From: Sphingomonas pruni NBRC 15498
GTDB lineage: Bacteria > Pseudomonadota > Alphaproteobacteria > Sphingomonadales > Sphingomonadaceae
NCBI RefSeq assembly: GCF_001598455.1
Contig: NZ_BCYZ01000052.1
Coordinates: 1-32,920, forward strand
Length of the DNA: 32,920 nt
Direction: 5' to 3'
Below the pieces are notes generated by a model. That model did not search any database. It was given only the letters and a program-made list of their open reading frames with translations, and had not been told where the DNA came from. The position numbers and the translations under genes were made by a program. Of this stretch, positions 6,633 through 15,615 are shown piece after piece; within the stretch, counting starts at the first letter, position 1, and every line of letters begins with the position of its first letter.

Positions 6633-8900
6633 ATGGCGTCGTCGCCTCTACCACCCCGGACCAAACACCTCGCGCTGATTGGCAATTTCCTGCCGCGGCA
6701 ATGCGGCATTGCGACATATACGACCGATACGTATCTGGCGCTTCAAGATCGTTTTCCCGACATCAAGGTCGACGTCTATGCGATGGACGATCGTGCCGAA
6801 GGATACGATTATCCGCCGGAAGTTACCGGATCGATCGCACAGGAAGACCGGCTGGCCTATCTGACGACCGCGCGGGCGATCGAGGCGAGTGGCGCTCAGG
6901 CTGTCTGGGTCCAGCATGAATATGGCATCTTCGGCGGAACCGCGGGTGAACATCTGCTCGCCCTGCTCGATCGGCTGACCGTTCCCGTCATCGTGACGCT
7001 GCACACGATCCTCGAAGACCCCAATGACGACCAGCGCCGGGTGATGAACGGCTTGCTCAAGCGCGCCGCCCGGGTCGTCGTCATGGCCGATATCGGCCGC
7101 GACATCCTGATGCGCGTCTACGGCGCCGATCCCCGGATGATCATGATGATCCCGCACGGCGTGCCCGATCGTCCGCTGGTCGATCCCGACACCTTGAAGT
7201 CGCGCTTCGGCTGGGAAGGGCGCAAAGTATTGCTGACCTTCGGCCTGCTGGCGCCGAACAAGGGCATCGAAAGCGTGATTTCGGCGATGCCCGAAGTGGT
7301 CGCGGCCAATCCCGACGCGCTGTACGTCGTCCTGGGGGCCACGCACCCCAATCTGGTCGCGCAACAAGGCGAGGCCTATCGCGACCGGTTGAAGGCGCTT
7401 GCCGCTGAAAAGGGCGTGGCCGACCATGTCCGCTTCATCGACGGCTTCCTCGAGCATGACGAGCTGCTCGACTACCTGCAGGCGACCGATCTCTACGTCA
7501 CGCCCTATACCAATCCTGCGCAGATAACGTCGGGGACGTTGTCTTACGCCATTGGCGTCGGCAAGGCGGTGGTATCGACCCCGTACATCCACGCGACTGA
7601 GATTCTGGCCGACGGGCATGGCGTGATCGTCGATTTCGGCGACGTCGAGGGCTTCGCGCGCGAGATTTCGCGTTTGCTCCGCGACGATGCCGCGCGTACC
7701 GAACTGATGCGGCGCGCTTATGCCCGCGGCCGCACGATGATCTGGCCACGCCTTGCCGAAGCTGGTCTGGTTGCGATCGATGCGATCGTCGCGGCGGCAC
7801 CGCGACGCATCAGGAGCACCAAGCCTTTGACTCCGCTCAAGCCCAGCATCGCCGCCGTCGAACGGATGAGCGACGCGACGGGCATGTTTCAGCACGCCAT
7901 TCTATCGGTGCCGGACTTTCGTCACGGCTATTGTATCGACGACAATGTCCGAGCGCTGATGCTGATGACCGCGATCGACGATCTCGACGAGGACGTCCGC
8001 GACAAATGGATGACGACCTACGCCGCGTTCGTCCAATATGCGTGGAATCCCGACAAGAAGCGTTTCCGCAACTTCATGAACTTCGACCGCACCTGGTGCG
8101 AGGATGCGGGATCGGAAGACTCGAACGGCCGTACGATCTGGGCGCTGGGTGTCACTGCCAAGCGTGCCACGCTTCCCAAGCATCGCGATTGGGCGGCACG
8201 CCTGTTCGATGAGACGGCGGGAATCGCGTTCGAGCTGACAAGCCCACGATCGCAGGCGTTCGCGATGCTCGGCGCCGCCGCGATGTTGAGCGCGCATCCG
8301 GGCCATGAGCGCTCGCGGGTGATCCTGGAACGTTTCTCCGCCGATCTCGCCGACCTGCTCCAGGAAACGCGTAGGCCCGAATGGGAATGGTTCGAAATCG
8401 TCCTCGCCTATGACAATGCTCGCCTGCCGGAAGCAATGATCCGCGCCGGCGTCGCGCTCGAACGGCAGGAATTGATAGCGACGGGCTTGCGGACGCTCGA
8501 CTGGATCGTGGGTCAGCAGACCAGCCCCGAAGGGCGGTTCCGCGCCGTCGGCACCGACAGTTTCGGGCGACCCTATGAGGGACCATTGCCGTTCGACCAG
8601 CAGCCGCTCGAGGCGCAGGCGACGATCGATGCGTGCGCGGCGGCGTTCAAGGCGACCGGCGATCCGCGCTGGGTCGAGGAAGCGAACCGCGCATATCGCT
8701 GGTATCTGGGTCAGAACGACCTCGATCTGCCGCTGGCGACGGCGCAGGACGGCGGCTGTTTCGATGGCCTGATGCCGGGCGGTTTGAACCGGAATCAGGG
8801 CGCAGAGTCGATTTTGGCGCTGCAATTGGCGTCTTGCGCGATTTCGGCACTTGGAAAAGCGGCAGGAACCGTGGCAGGGACGGGCCGCGCCGTCGCGTAG
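6633..8900 (+). CDS. GT4 glycosyltransferase fused to a helical-barrel-like domain
   Basis: A 755-residue cytoplasmic protein. Residues about 10-375 form a GT-B glycosyltransferase of family 4: the N-terminal nucleotide-sugar fold opens with GNFLPRQCGIATYTTDTYLAL, and the donor site includes FGLLAPNKGIE and SGTLSYAIGVGKAVVSTPYI before a conserved Glu. Residues about 395-750 are a second region rich in Trp, Asp and helix-like repeats (YCIDDNVRALMLM, WAARLFDETAG, FEIVLAYDNARLPEA, GGCFDGLMPGGLNRNQGAES), which resembles an (alpha/alpha)6 toroid of the glucoamylase/epimerase type; this is inference. The ATG has an AAAGGG Shine-Dalgarno. The next gene is a GH130 phosphorylase in the same frame after the TAG stop, so the pair likely makes and recycles one glycan. 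The sugar used is not determinable here. Confidence 0.88.
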   Translation: MASSPLPPRTKHLALIGNFLPRQCGIATYTTDTYLALQDRFPDIKVDVYAMDDRAEGYDYPPEVTGSIAQEDRLAYLTTARAIEASGAQAVWVQHEYGIFGGTAGEHLLALLDRLTVPVIVTLHTILEDPNDDQRRVMNGLLKRAARVVVMADIGRDILMRVYGADPRMIMMIPHGVPDRPLVDPDTLKSRFGWEGRKVLLTFGLLAPNKGIESVISAMPEVVAANPDALYVVLGATHPNLVAQQGEAYRDRLKALAAEKGVADHVRFIDGFLEHDELLDYLQATDLYVTPYTNPAQITSGTLSYAIGVGKAVVSTPYIHATEILADGHGVIVDFGDVEGFAREISRLLRDDAARTELMRRAYARGRTMIWPRLAEAGLVAIDAIVAAAPRRIRSTKPLTPLKPSIAAVERMSDATGMFQHAILSVPDFRHGYCIDDNVRALMLMTAIDDLDEDVRDKWMTTYAAFVQYAWNPDKKRFRNFMNFDRTWCEDAGSEDSNGRTIWALGVTAKRATLPKHRDWAARLFDETAGIAFELTSPRSQAFAMLGAAAMLSAHPGHERSRVILERFSADLADLLQETRRPEWEWFEIVLAYDNARLPEAMIRAGVALERQELIATGLRTLDWIVGQQTSPEGRFRAVGTDSFGRPYEGPLPFDQQPLEAQATIDACAAAFKATGDPRWVEEANRAYRWYLGQNDLDLPLATAQDGGCFDGLMPGGLNRNQGAESILALQLASCAISALGKAAGTVAGTGRAVA

Positions 8901-8930
8901 CAACGACACGCGGCGCCGCTTGGATCAGGG

Positions 8931-10235
8931 TTGCAAGCGGGATTGCCGTTGCTCGAAATATTTCATCACAGCCTCAGGCTGCACGCCGACCCGTCGCGAG
9001 TCGTCGTTCGTCCGTTCCATATCGGCTGGTCCCCCGTCGGCGGCGGGACCAGCCGGACCGATCGGCTGGTCCGGGCGGTTCTGGCCATGTCGGCGCAGGA
9101 GACGCGCGACGAACTCGAGGTCGTACTTAAGGACTTCGAGGCGCGTCACTGGCAGACGCGTCGCGTGTTCATGACACGCTATGACGAGATCGAGGATTTG
9201 CTCGGCCTCGACGGTCGCGACATCGGCGATGAGAAACGCCAGTTGATCGGCGCCTATTTCTGCCACGAATATTCTTATGCGGCCGCGGCATTGATGAACC
9301 CCAGCGCGGTTCCGCATTTCGACCAGACGGGCATGACCAAGGGGTCGATGCGCATCCTGATGTCGCTGCGCTCGGTAGGAGAGGGGCACATTTCGTCGGT
9401 GGCCTTTCGCGAAGGCATCATCACGTCCGACAACCAGCTCAAGCTCGCGCCGGAACCGCCCTTCGCGACGGCGGCCGACGTCCATGGCAGCGACGAGGAG
9501 CATGTCCCCTCGGGCCCGGTCACGGTACACCGGCATCGCGATTCGACCTTGTCAGGCACGGTCATCTTCCCGATCACCGACGCGCAGTCCAAGGGGCTGG
9601 AGGATCTCCGGCTAGTCCAGTTCCGGCATGACGACGGCGAAGTGGAATGGCTCGGCACCTATACCGCCTATAACGGCTCGCAGATCCAGTCCGAGCTGTT
9701 GCGTACGCGCGACTTCCGCGCCTTCGACCTGGTGCCGATGACCGGACCTGCCGCGCGCAACAAGGGTATTGCCTTGTTTCCGCGCAAGGTCGGCGGCCGC
9801 TATCTCGCGATCGGGCGCCAGGACGGCGAGAATCTCTACCTGCTCGATTCCGACCGGCTGACGCATTGGGAGGAAGGCGGGCGCCTGCTCGAGCCGCATT
9901 ATCCGTGGGAGCTGGTCCAGATCGGCAATTGCGGCCCGCCGATCGAGCTCGACGAGGGTTGGCTGCTGCTGACCCATGGCGTCGGCGCAATGCGCAAATA
10001 TTCGGTCGGCGCGGTACTGCTCGACAAGAACGATCCGTCAAAGGTGATCGGTCGCACGGTCGAGCCGATCCTCGCCGCCAAGGATCAGGACCGCGAGGGG
10101 TACGTGCCCAACGTCGTCTATTCGTGCGGTGCGATCCGGCACGGTGATTCGTTGTTCCTGCCGTATGGCGTGGCCGACAGCTCGGTGGCGTTCGCCTTCG
10201 TGCCGATCAAGGCGCTGGTCGCGACGCTGGTCTGA
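8931..10235 (+). CDS. GH130 family glycoside phosphorylase/hydrolase
   Basis: A 434-residue five-bladed beta-propeller enzyme of family GH130. Characterised members phosphorolyse, or in some subgroups hydrolyse, beta-mannosides. The signature GLEDLRL (222-228) contains Asp225, the likely catalytic acid, followed by WLGTYTAYNG. The C-terminal blades carry LLTHGVGAMRKYSVGAVLLD, GYVPNVVYSCG and FLPYGVADSSVAFA, all typical. The first 180 residues form the extension of the larger GH130 subtype. There is no ATG: the possible starts are TTG at 8931 (GGA 6 nt upstream), 8943 or 8949 (GCGGGA 6 nt upstream). The reading frame is open from directly after the GT4 stop, so either weak non-ATG initiation or stop-codon readthrough must supply the protein. 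Phosphorylase versus hydrolase and the linkage cut remain open. Confidence 0.88.
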   Translation: MQAGLPLLEIFHHSLRLHADPSRVVVRPFHIGWSPVGGGTSRTDRLVRAVLAMSAQETRDELEVVLKDFEARHWQTRRVFMTRYDEIEDLLGLDGRDIGDEKRQLIGAYFCHEYSYAAAALMNPSAVPHFDQTGMTKGSMRILMSLRSVGEGHISSVAFREGIITSDNQLKLAPEPPFATAADVHGSDEEHVPSGPVTVHRHRDSTLSGTVIFPITDAQSKGLEDLRLVQFRHDDGEVEWLGTYTAYNGSQIQSELLRTRDFRAFDLVPMTGPAARNKGIALFPRKVGGRYLAIGRQDGENLYLLDSDRLTHWEEGGRLLEPHYPWELVQIGNCGPPIELDEGWLLLTHGVGAMRKYSVGAVLLDKNDPSKVIGRTVEPILAAKDQDREGYVPNVVYSCGAIRHGDSLFLPYGVADSSVAFAFVPIKALVATLV

Positions 10236-10257
10236 TCTCCCGGTTTCGCCGTTTCCG

Positions 10258-10355
10258 CTCCCCTCCCGCTTGCGGGAGGGGCTGGGGGAGGGTGTGTGTC
10301 TGATCGCCGGGGGCAACAAGCCCTCCCCTAACCCCTCCCGCAAGCGGGAGGGGGA
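10258..10355. repeat. GGGAGGGG-type inverted repeat, copy 2
   Basis: Two cccctcccgc-ttgcgggagg style hairpins face each other across a short centre, giving a nearly symmetric 98-bp element. It lies between the convergent GH130 and OPT genes and could serve as a two-way transcription barrier. It matches the copy at 4871-4970 closely. Confidence 0.78.
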
Positions 10356-10363
10356 ATCTTCGA

Positions 10364-12304
10364 TCAGCGCACCATCTGTTTCGTGCGGCTGTAGAGCCAG
10401 GCGATTGACCCGAAGAACACCAGCAATGCGGCGAGCTCCGCCCATTGCGCATAGCTCGCGCCCATGATCCCCGCGGGGATCTCACCGCCGCGCACGGCGA
10501 CGAAAAAGGCGAAGCCGACGCCCCACAGGCTCTCGCCGACGATCAGGCCGGTCGCCGCCAGGGTACCCATCCGCTCGGCGAATTCGGGATTGGCGGTGCG
10601 CCGAGCCCAGCGGTCGTAGAAATGGCCGATCAGCGCGCCGACCGGGATCAGCAAAGTCAGCGCCATCGGCAGATAGATGCCCATGCCGACGCCGAGCGGC
10701 GGCAAGCGCATCTTGCCCATCTTGCCGAGCGTCTCGTCGATCGCGATCACGATCGCACCGATCAGCGCGCCCGTGCCGATCAGCCACCAGTCGATGCCCG
10801 AGCCGAGGATGCCTTGGGCCAGGGCCGCGATCAGCGAAGCCTGGGGGGCCTGCAATGCGTTGGGGCCAGCCCCGGGCATGCCGACGAAGCCGAACGTGTT
10901 CTTGAGTAGATCGAGCACGACCGGGATGACCAACGACCCGAAAATCACGCCGAACACCAACGCAACCTGTTGCTTCCACGGGGTCGCGCCGACCAATTGT
11001 CCGGTCTTGAGGTCCTGGAGGTTGTCGTTGGAGATCGTCGCCACCGAAAATACGATGCCGGTGGTGAACAGGGCATAAGCGATCAGCGCGCTGGCGCGAT
11101 GCGGATCGGTCTGGTGCCCGAAAAAGGCGAGCAGAAGCAGCGACGCCCCGACCGCTGCGAGGATACCGACGCCGGACACCGGGCTGTTCGATGCGCCGAT
11201 CAGGCCGGCCATGTAGCCGCACACCGATGCGATCACGACGGCGACCAAGGCGATGTAGATGACGGTACCGCCGATCACGGGAACAGCATGCTCGGCGACC
11301 GGGCCGCCGGCGGAAAAGGTCCATAACAGAAAAGCGATCAACGGCAGCATCAGCAGGATCGTGCCGCCGACGATCGAGATCGGCAGGTCGCGCTCGGTCA
11401 GTTCGAGCACTTCGCCCTGGCCGCGTGCCTGGGCCGCCGCCATCGCTGAGCGGATGCCGCCGATGATCGGTCCCAGGATCTTGAACAAGGTCCAGATCGC
11501 CGCGACGCCGATCGTGCCGGCGCCGACGAAGCGGACCTTGTTGCGGAAGATGTCGGTGACGATCGCGTCGGTCGCGCCGGGAACATGCGCGCTCAACCAG
11601 GGCACCAGCCCGACCCAGGCGATCAGCATGCCGAAGAACATCGCCGCGCCGACCGACAGGCCGACCAGATGACCGACCCCGATGAGCGCCATCGAGAAAC
11701 TGGTCGAGACGCCGCTGACGCTCGGGCCGATGCGAAAGTTCTTCGCGGCTTCCGCGGCGACGACCTTGAGCGTCGCGAGCAATTGGAAGATCGCGGATAC
11801 CAGCGAACTGATCACGATGATGCGCAGGCCCTTGGCGTTTTCCTCACCGCCATTGGTGCTGGTGCCGACCTTGAGCACCTCGGCCGCCGCGACCCCTTCG
11901 GGATAGGGCAGGTCGGATCCCGTCACGAGCGCGCGCCGCAACGGCACCGAGAACATCACCCCCATGACGCCGCCGGTCGCGCACACCGCGACCGTCGTCC
12001 AATAGGGAAAGCCCTGCCACCAGCCGACCAGGATCAGGCCGGGCAGCACGAAGATGATCGCCGACAGCGTCCCCGCTGCCGAGGCGATCGTCTGGACGAT
12101 GTTGTTCTCGACGATATTGGATCCGGGCAGCATCCGCAGGATCGCCATCGAGATCACCGCTGCCGGGATCGACGTGGCGAAGGTCAGCCCGACCTTCAGC
12201 CCGAGATAGACATTGGCCGCGGTGAACAGGATGGTGATGATGCCGCCCAGGATCACGCCGCGAATGGTCAGCTCGGCGATCGGGCGGGTGGTGGCGGTGG
12301 TCAT
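10364..12304 (-). CDS. OPT-family oligopeptide/metal-chelate transporter
   Basis: A 646-residue polytopic inner-membrane protein of the oligopeptide transporter (OPT) superfamily. The family imports short peptides or, in some branches, metal-siderophore complexes by proton symport. Signatures include the N-terminal ELTIRGVILGGIITILFTAANVYLGL, followed by SNIVENNIVQTIASAAGTLS and SDLPYPEGVAAAEVLK, all characteristic of the bacterial branch. At least twelve hydrophobic helices follow. The ATG at 12304 (MTTATTRP) is chosen because the 80-residue upstream extension is not membrane-like and looks non-coding. The gene is convergent with GH130 and monocistronic. Substrate unknown. Confidence 0.92.
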   Translation of the reverse strand: MTTATTRPIAELTIRGVILGGIITILFTAANVYLGLKVGLTFATSIPAAVISMAILRMLPGSNIVENNIVQTIASAAGTLSAIIFVLPGLILVGWWQGFPYWTTVAVCATGGVMGVMFSVPLRRALVTGSDLPYPEGVAAAEVLKVGTSTNGGEENAKGLRIIVISSLVSAIFQLLATLKVVAAEAAKNFRIGPSVSGVSTSFSMALIGVGHLVGLSVGAAMFFGMLIAWVGLVPWLSAHVPGATDAIVTDIFRNKVRFVGAGTIGVAAIWTLFKILGPIIGGIRSAMAAAQARGQGEVLELTERDLPISIVGGTILLMLPLIAFLLWTFSAGGPVAEHAVPVIGGTVIYIALVAVVIASVCGYMAGLIGASNSPVSGVGILAAVGASLLLLAFFGHQTDPHRASALIAYALFTTGIVFSVATISNDNLQDLKTGQLVGATPWKQQVALVFGVIFGSLVIPVVLDLLKNTFGFVGMPGAGPNALQAPQASLIAALAQGILGSGIDWWLIGTGALIGAIVIAIDETLGKMGKMRLPPLGVGMGIYLPMALTLLIPVGALIGHFYDRWARRTANPEFAERMGTLAATGLIVGESLWGVGFAFFVAVRGGEIPAGIMGASYAQWAELAALLVFFGSIAWLYSRTKQMVR

Positions 12305-12637
12305 GCGCAAAACCCGGGTTAGTGTTCGAGGTGCCGGTGCGGCAGGACCGTTGTGCGGCGGACTGCGTGTCGCATCGCTGAACGGAAATCGCCCCGGTTG
12401 TCTGTCCGGAACGTGGCACATTATTGCGGGTCTAGGACAGAAGATTCTGTGTTCGCCGCGCCTGACCCTTCTCTGACCCGAAGTCCGCCATGAACTTGGT
12501 GACGTTATACGCCCCCTGCGAAGGCCGGGGCCCAGTCGCAACATGGCCTTGACGTCAGGATGGCGTCTCCAATTCGCCGAAGGTGGGCCCCGGCCTTCGC
12601 CGGGGAAGCGTGACGGCGGGGCTCCGTCCGGTAGTTT
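12305..12637. other. Gene-free interval between the OPT and GNAT genes
   Basis: This 333-bp interval holds the OPT upstream region (12305 to about 12480) and an inverted repeat (12512-12605). No RNA gene or supported ORF was seen. The OPT ATG has no clear Shine-Dalgarno. Confidence 0.6.
12512..12605. repeat. Inverted repeat with GAAGGCCGGGGCCCA arms
   Basis: The left arm cccctgcgaaggccggggcc and the right arm ggccccggccttcgccgggg are near-perfect inverted copies about 50 bp apart. This resembles the dispersed palindromic intergenic elements common in alphaproteobacterial chromosomes and is different in sequence from the other repeat families in the window. Confidence 0.75.
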
Positions 12638-13288
12638 TCAAACCGGTCCAGCCAGCGAGGCCGTGGTGTAGTTGCTGTGCAGCGCCCATCCCAGTGACGT
12701 ATAGAGTTCGCGACCCGCGGGAGTAGCGCAAAGCATCGCGTCCTTGATGCCCGATTGCCGCGCGTCCGCCGCCAGTGCGCGCATGACCGCGCTTCCCAAT
12801 CCGCGGCGCTGATAGTGATCGGCGGTGCAAATGCGATCGAACACGATCAGCCCGTCGACCGCCACGATGCGGCCGCGTGCGGCCTCCTCGCCCGAAGCGT
12901 CTAAGATATGTGCAAACGTGATGGAGTTGTCACTTGTGATGCGTATTTCGAATTCCGCCGGAATGGCCGGCGGTCGATCGAGCATGGCTGACAACGGCGC
13001 GGTCATCATGTAGCCGGGCGTGGCGATCTCCCAGCCTGGCGGCAGTAGCGGGCGGACATCGTCGGCCGGGGCGCAGACCTTGAGGTAGAGCAGGGGCCGG
13101 TCGATGCTCGCGGCAAGCGGACGGATCGCATCGGCGTCGAGCCGCGCGAACAGATAGCGGCCCACCTGGTCAGGCTGATCGACATGGATGTACAACCCGC
13201 CGTCGCGCGCGACTGGCGTCGCCGCGCCGCGCGAGATCGCCCAGGCACCCGCCCAGCGGGCGATCAGGTCGGGATCGGCAACGAGCAT
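12638..13288 (-). CDS. GNAT-family N-acetyltransferase
   Basis: A 216-residue protein whose C-terminal half (about 105-210) is a GNAT acetyltransferase fold. The acetyl-CoA pyrophosphate loop appears as QRRGLGSAVM, followed by the helix ALAADARQSG and the strand/Tyr segment GRELYTSLGW that usually supplies the general acid Tyr. The N-terminal 100 residues (MLVADPDLIARWAGAWAISRG) are less typical. The start is only 3 nt after the stop of the small acidic gene, so this is the third gene of the M20-hypothetical-GNAT operon. The acceptor substrate is unknown; amino acid or peptide amines would suit the amidohydrolase neighbour. Confidence 0.85.
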   Translation of the reverse strand: MLVADPDLIARWAGAWAISRGAATPVARDGGLYIHVDQPDQVGRYLFARLDADAIRPLAASIDRPLLYLKVCAPADDVRPLLPPGWEIATPGYMMTAPLSAMLDRPPAIPAEFEIRITSDNSITFAHILDASGEEAARGRIVAVDGLIVFDRICTADHYQRRGLGSAVMRALAADARQSGIKDAMLCATPAGRELYTSLGWALHSNYTTASLAGPV

Positions 13289-13291
13289 TGC

Positions 13292-13624
13292 TCAGTCGGA
13301 TTTGGGGATCAGACCATATTCGACATTGAGGTCGAGCAGGCGATGGCCGTGGATCGATCTCGCTTCGATATCGACCACCACGACCAGGAAGATGTCGGGT
13401 CGATCGGTCTCGATGATGATCTGATCGTAGCGGCCGCGCGCATCCTGATAGACGCGGTCGACATCGTCGAACCGCTCCACGCCGAATGTCTTGGGGTCGA
13501 GCGCGTCGACATAGGGCCAGATGTCGATGTCGAGATCGGCATCCTCGTCATCGGTGACGTCGAGCATCGGCTCGTCGAAGCATGCGGCGAATTCCGCCGC
13601 GCTCAGTTCGCGCGGCGCGGTCAA
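13292..13624 (-). CDS. Small acidic protein of unknown function
   Basis: A 110-residue soluble protein that I do not recognise. The central block DVTDDEDADLDIDIWPYVDALDP is strongly acidic. The C-terminal half alternates like a small alpha/beta fold (YDQIIIETDRPDIFLVVVVD). The start is a TTG at 13624 whose last bases overlap the stop of the M20 gene (TTGA), which implies translational reinitiation; a longer reading of the frame would be antisense-like sequence inside M20. The tight coupling to M20 and GNAT genes suggests a shared pathway, but none can be named. Confidence 0.7.
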   Translation of the reverse strand: MTAPRELSAAEFAACFDEPMLDVTDDEDADLDIDIWPYVDALDPKTFGVERFDDVDRVYQDARGRYDQIIIETDRPDIFLVVVVDIEARSIHGHRLLDLNVEYGLIPKSD

Positions 13625-14826
13625 TCGAACCCGTTCTCGAGGAAGCGTTCGGCATAGGCACAGTGCATCGCAATGCCCTTGGCCATGACCGATTCCTCGA
13701 TCGTCATCTTGGTGTTGTGGAGCGGCGGATTCTTGGCCGGGTCGGAGCCCTCGGGCGCGACGCCGATGAACGCCATCGCGCCGGGCACTTCGCGAAGAAC
13801 ATAGCTGAAATCCTCGCCGCCCATGATAGGCGCCGGCATCGGCTGCCACTGACCCGGTTCGAGATCTTCGGAAATCTGTTTGAGCAGCGAGACTGCGCGC
13901 GGATCGCACATCGTCACCGGATAGCCATCGTCGATCCGCACCTCGGCCGTGCAACCATGGGCAGCGGCGATATTCTCGGCAATGCGCTTCAGGCCTTCCC
14001 GCGCCTTTTGGCGAGTCTTGGCGCTCAACGTGCGCAGGGTGCCCAGCATCTGCACCTCGTCGGGGATGATATTGTACGCGCTGCCGCCGTCGATCTTGGT
14101 GATCGACAGCACCGCGGGGTCGGTCGCGGGAATCTGGCGAGCGATGAACACCGACAGCGCCGTGACGATCTCGGCGGCGACCGGAATCGGGTCCATCGCG
14201 TCGTGCGGCATCGCGGCGTGGCCGCCCGCGCCGCGGATCGTGAAATTGAGCGCGTCGGTCGAGGCGAGCAGCGCGCCTGGCCGCGTCTGGATCGCGCCGG
14301 CGCAGGCGTTGGGATAGATGTGCAGCGCGAACGCGCTGTCGGGGCGCTGGACGTCGAGTAGCCCGTCCTCGATCATGAAGCGCGCGCCGTGATGGCCTTC
14401 CTCGCCCGGCTGGAACATGAAGACGACGGTGCCGGGCAGGCTATCCTTGCGCGCGGCAAGGGCACGCGCCGCGCCGACCAGCATCGAGCAATGGCTGTCA
14501 TGACCGCAGGCGTGCATCGCGTTGGGTACCTGGCTGGCGAAGTCGAGCCCGGTCTCCTCGGGCATCGGCAGCGCGTCCATGTCGCCACGCAACAATACCG
14601 TGCGGCCATTATCGCCGCCGCCGCGCAGGATCGCGATGAACCCGCTGGTCGAGGTCGATTCGTGGATTTCGAGCGGCAGCCCGTCGAGCGCGGCACGCAG
14701 CTTGGCGGTGGTGCGCGGGCATTGGTTGCCGATTTCGGGATCGGCATGGATCGCGCGTCGCAGCGCCACCACGTCGGCGAGTTCGGCCTCGCCGGCGGCG
14801 ATCCAGTCGGTGGAGAAGTCATTCAT
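13621..14826 (-). CDS. M20 family amidohydrolase (hippurate hydrolase-like)
   Basis: A 401-residue metallopeptidase of family M20D, which cleaves N-acyl amino acids or related amides. Metal-binding signatures are LLRGDMDALP (79-88) and HACGHDSHCSML (105-116), where Cys107 and His109 are expected ligands, plus PGEEGHHGARFMIEDG. The dimerisation domain lies between about 185 and 300 (GGHAAMPHDAMDPI). The ATG at 14826 has a GAGGA element 9 nt upstream. It is the first gene of a three-gene operon with a small acidic protein and a GNAT acetyltransferase. An amidohydrolase with an acetyltransferase fits an acyl/deacyl function, which is inference. Confidence 0.92.
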   Translation of the reverse strand: MNDFSTDWIAAGEAELADVVALRRAIHADPEIGNQCPRTTAKLRAALDGLPLEIHESTSTSGFIAILRGGGDNGRTVLLRGDMDALPMPEETGLDFASQVPNAMHACGHDSHCSMLVGAARALAARKDSLPGTVVFMFQPGEEGHHGARFMIEDGLLDVQRPDSAFALHIYPNACAGAIQTRPGALLASTDALNFTIRGAGGHAAMPHDAMDPIPVAAEIVTALSVFIARQIPATDPAVLSITKIDGGSAYNIIPDEVQMLGTLRTLSAKTRQKAREGLKRIAENIAAAHGCTAEVRIDDGYPVTMCDPRAVSLLKQISEDLEPGQWQPMPAPIMGGEDFSYVLREVPGAMAFIGVAPEGSDPAKNPPLHNTKMTIEESVMAKGIAMHCAYAERFLENGFD

Positions 14827-14880
14827 TGGTATCGTCCTCGAGTCTCTGTCGCACGCTAGACCAATTCATCCCCGACGGCA

Positions 14881-15528
14881 TCATGCCGCATCGAGCGCCG
14901 CGCGCGCATGGCGGCCGATATTGCTGGCGAGTCCGGGCATTACAGCGAGGTCGCGCAGCTCGGGCAAGGTGGCGCCGCCGCGATTGACGATCGTCACCAG
15001 CCGGGGGAATGCGAAATCCGGATTGGGACGCTCGGCGAGCACGACCGTGTCGCCCGGCGCGATCGGTCCTTCGCGCAAGACACGATAATACCAGCCCGAA
15101 TGTCCCGACCGCACCATGTGCTTGGCTAGCCGTGGCTCGCCGAGCGCCAAGGCGAGCTTGAAACAGGGCTGGCGCGGTTGGCAGACTTGCAGCAGCGCTT
15201 CGCCGATCGCATGCACGTCCCCGACGCAGAGATCGACCTCGCTCACGCCGTCGACGGTCAAATTCTCGCCCATCGCCCCAGCAACGAAACGGTGCGCGAG
15301 ATCGGGAAAGGCAGCTGCCCAATCGGGGTAGCGCGCCGACGCATAGGCATAGACCGCCTTTTCGGGGCCGCCATGAACCGAAAGATCGGCCTGATGGTCG
15401 CCGTCGAGCCCGAGCGCGCCGGCCATGATCGGTCCGTCCACCGCGCTCTTGATGAACGCGCTCGGCACGCGTTCCGGACCGAGCGGCGCGATCGGTCCGA
15501 CCCTGAGCGAGGCGATGCGCGCGGTCAC
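14881..15528 (-). CDS. MOSC-domain protein (YiiM-like)
   Basis: A 215-residue MOSC-domain protein. The family, related to the C-terminal domain of molybdenum cofactor sulfurase, handles Moco-bound sulfur; YiiM-type members take part in detoxification of N-hydroxylated compounds. Seen are GLDGDHQADLSVHGGPEKAVYAY near residue 40, the MGENLTVDG block, and the conserved cysteines of CQPRQPCFKL (about 115-124). The start is GTG at 15528. It lies downstream of the htrA terminator and 54 bp upstream of the M20 gene on the same strand. Confidence 0.88.
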   Translation of the reverse strand: MTARIASLRVGPIAPLGPERVPSAFIKSAVDGPIMAGALGLDGDHQADLSVHGGPEKAVYAYASARYPDWAAAFPDLAHRFVAGAMGENLTVDGVSEVDLCVGDVHAIGEALLQVCQPRQPCFKLALALGEPRLAKHMVRSGHSGWYYRVLREGPIAPGDTVVLAERPNPDFAFPRLVTIVNRGGATLPELRDLAVMPGLASNIGRHARAALDAA

Positions 15529-15615
15529 CGGCGCTCGAACCGCCCGCGAAATACCGTTGGGGTCACTGCTTTAGCAGCGGCGCGGCCGACCGGCACCGTG
15601 ATCGCCATACGAAAA

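Noticed and set aside
7902..8909. 335-codon minus-strand frame inside the GT4 gene
   Set aside because: Shadow of the GT4 C-terminal domain; no start or family signal.
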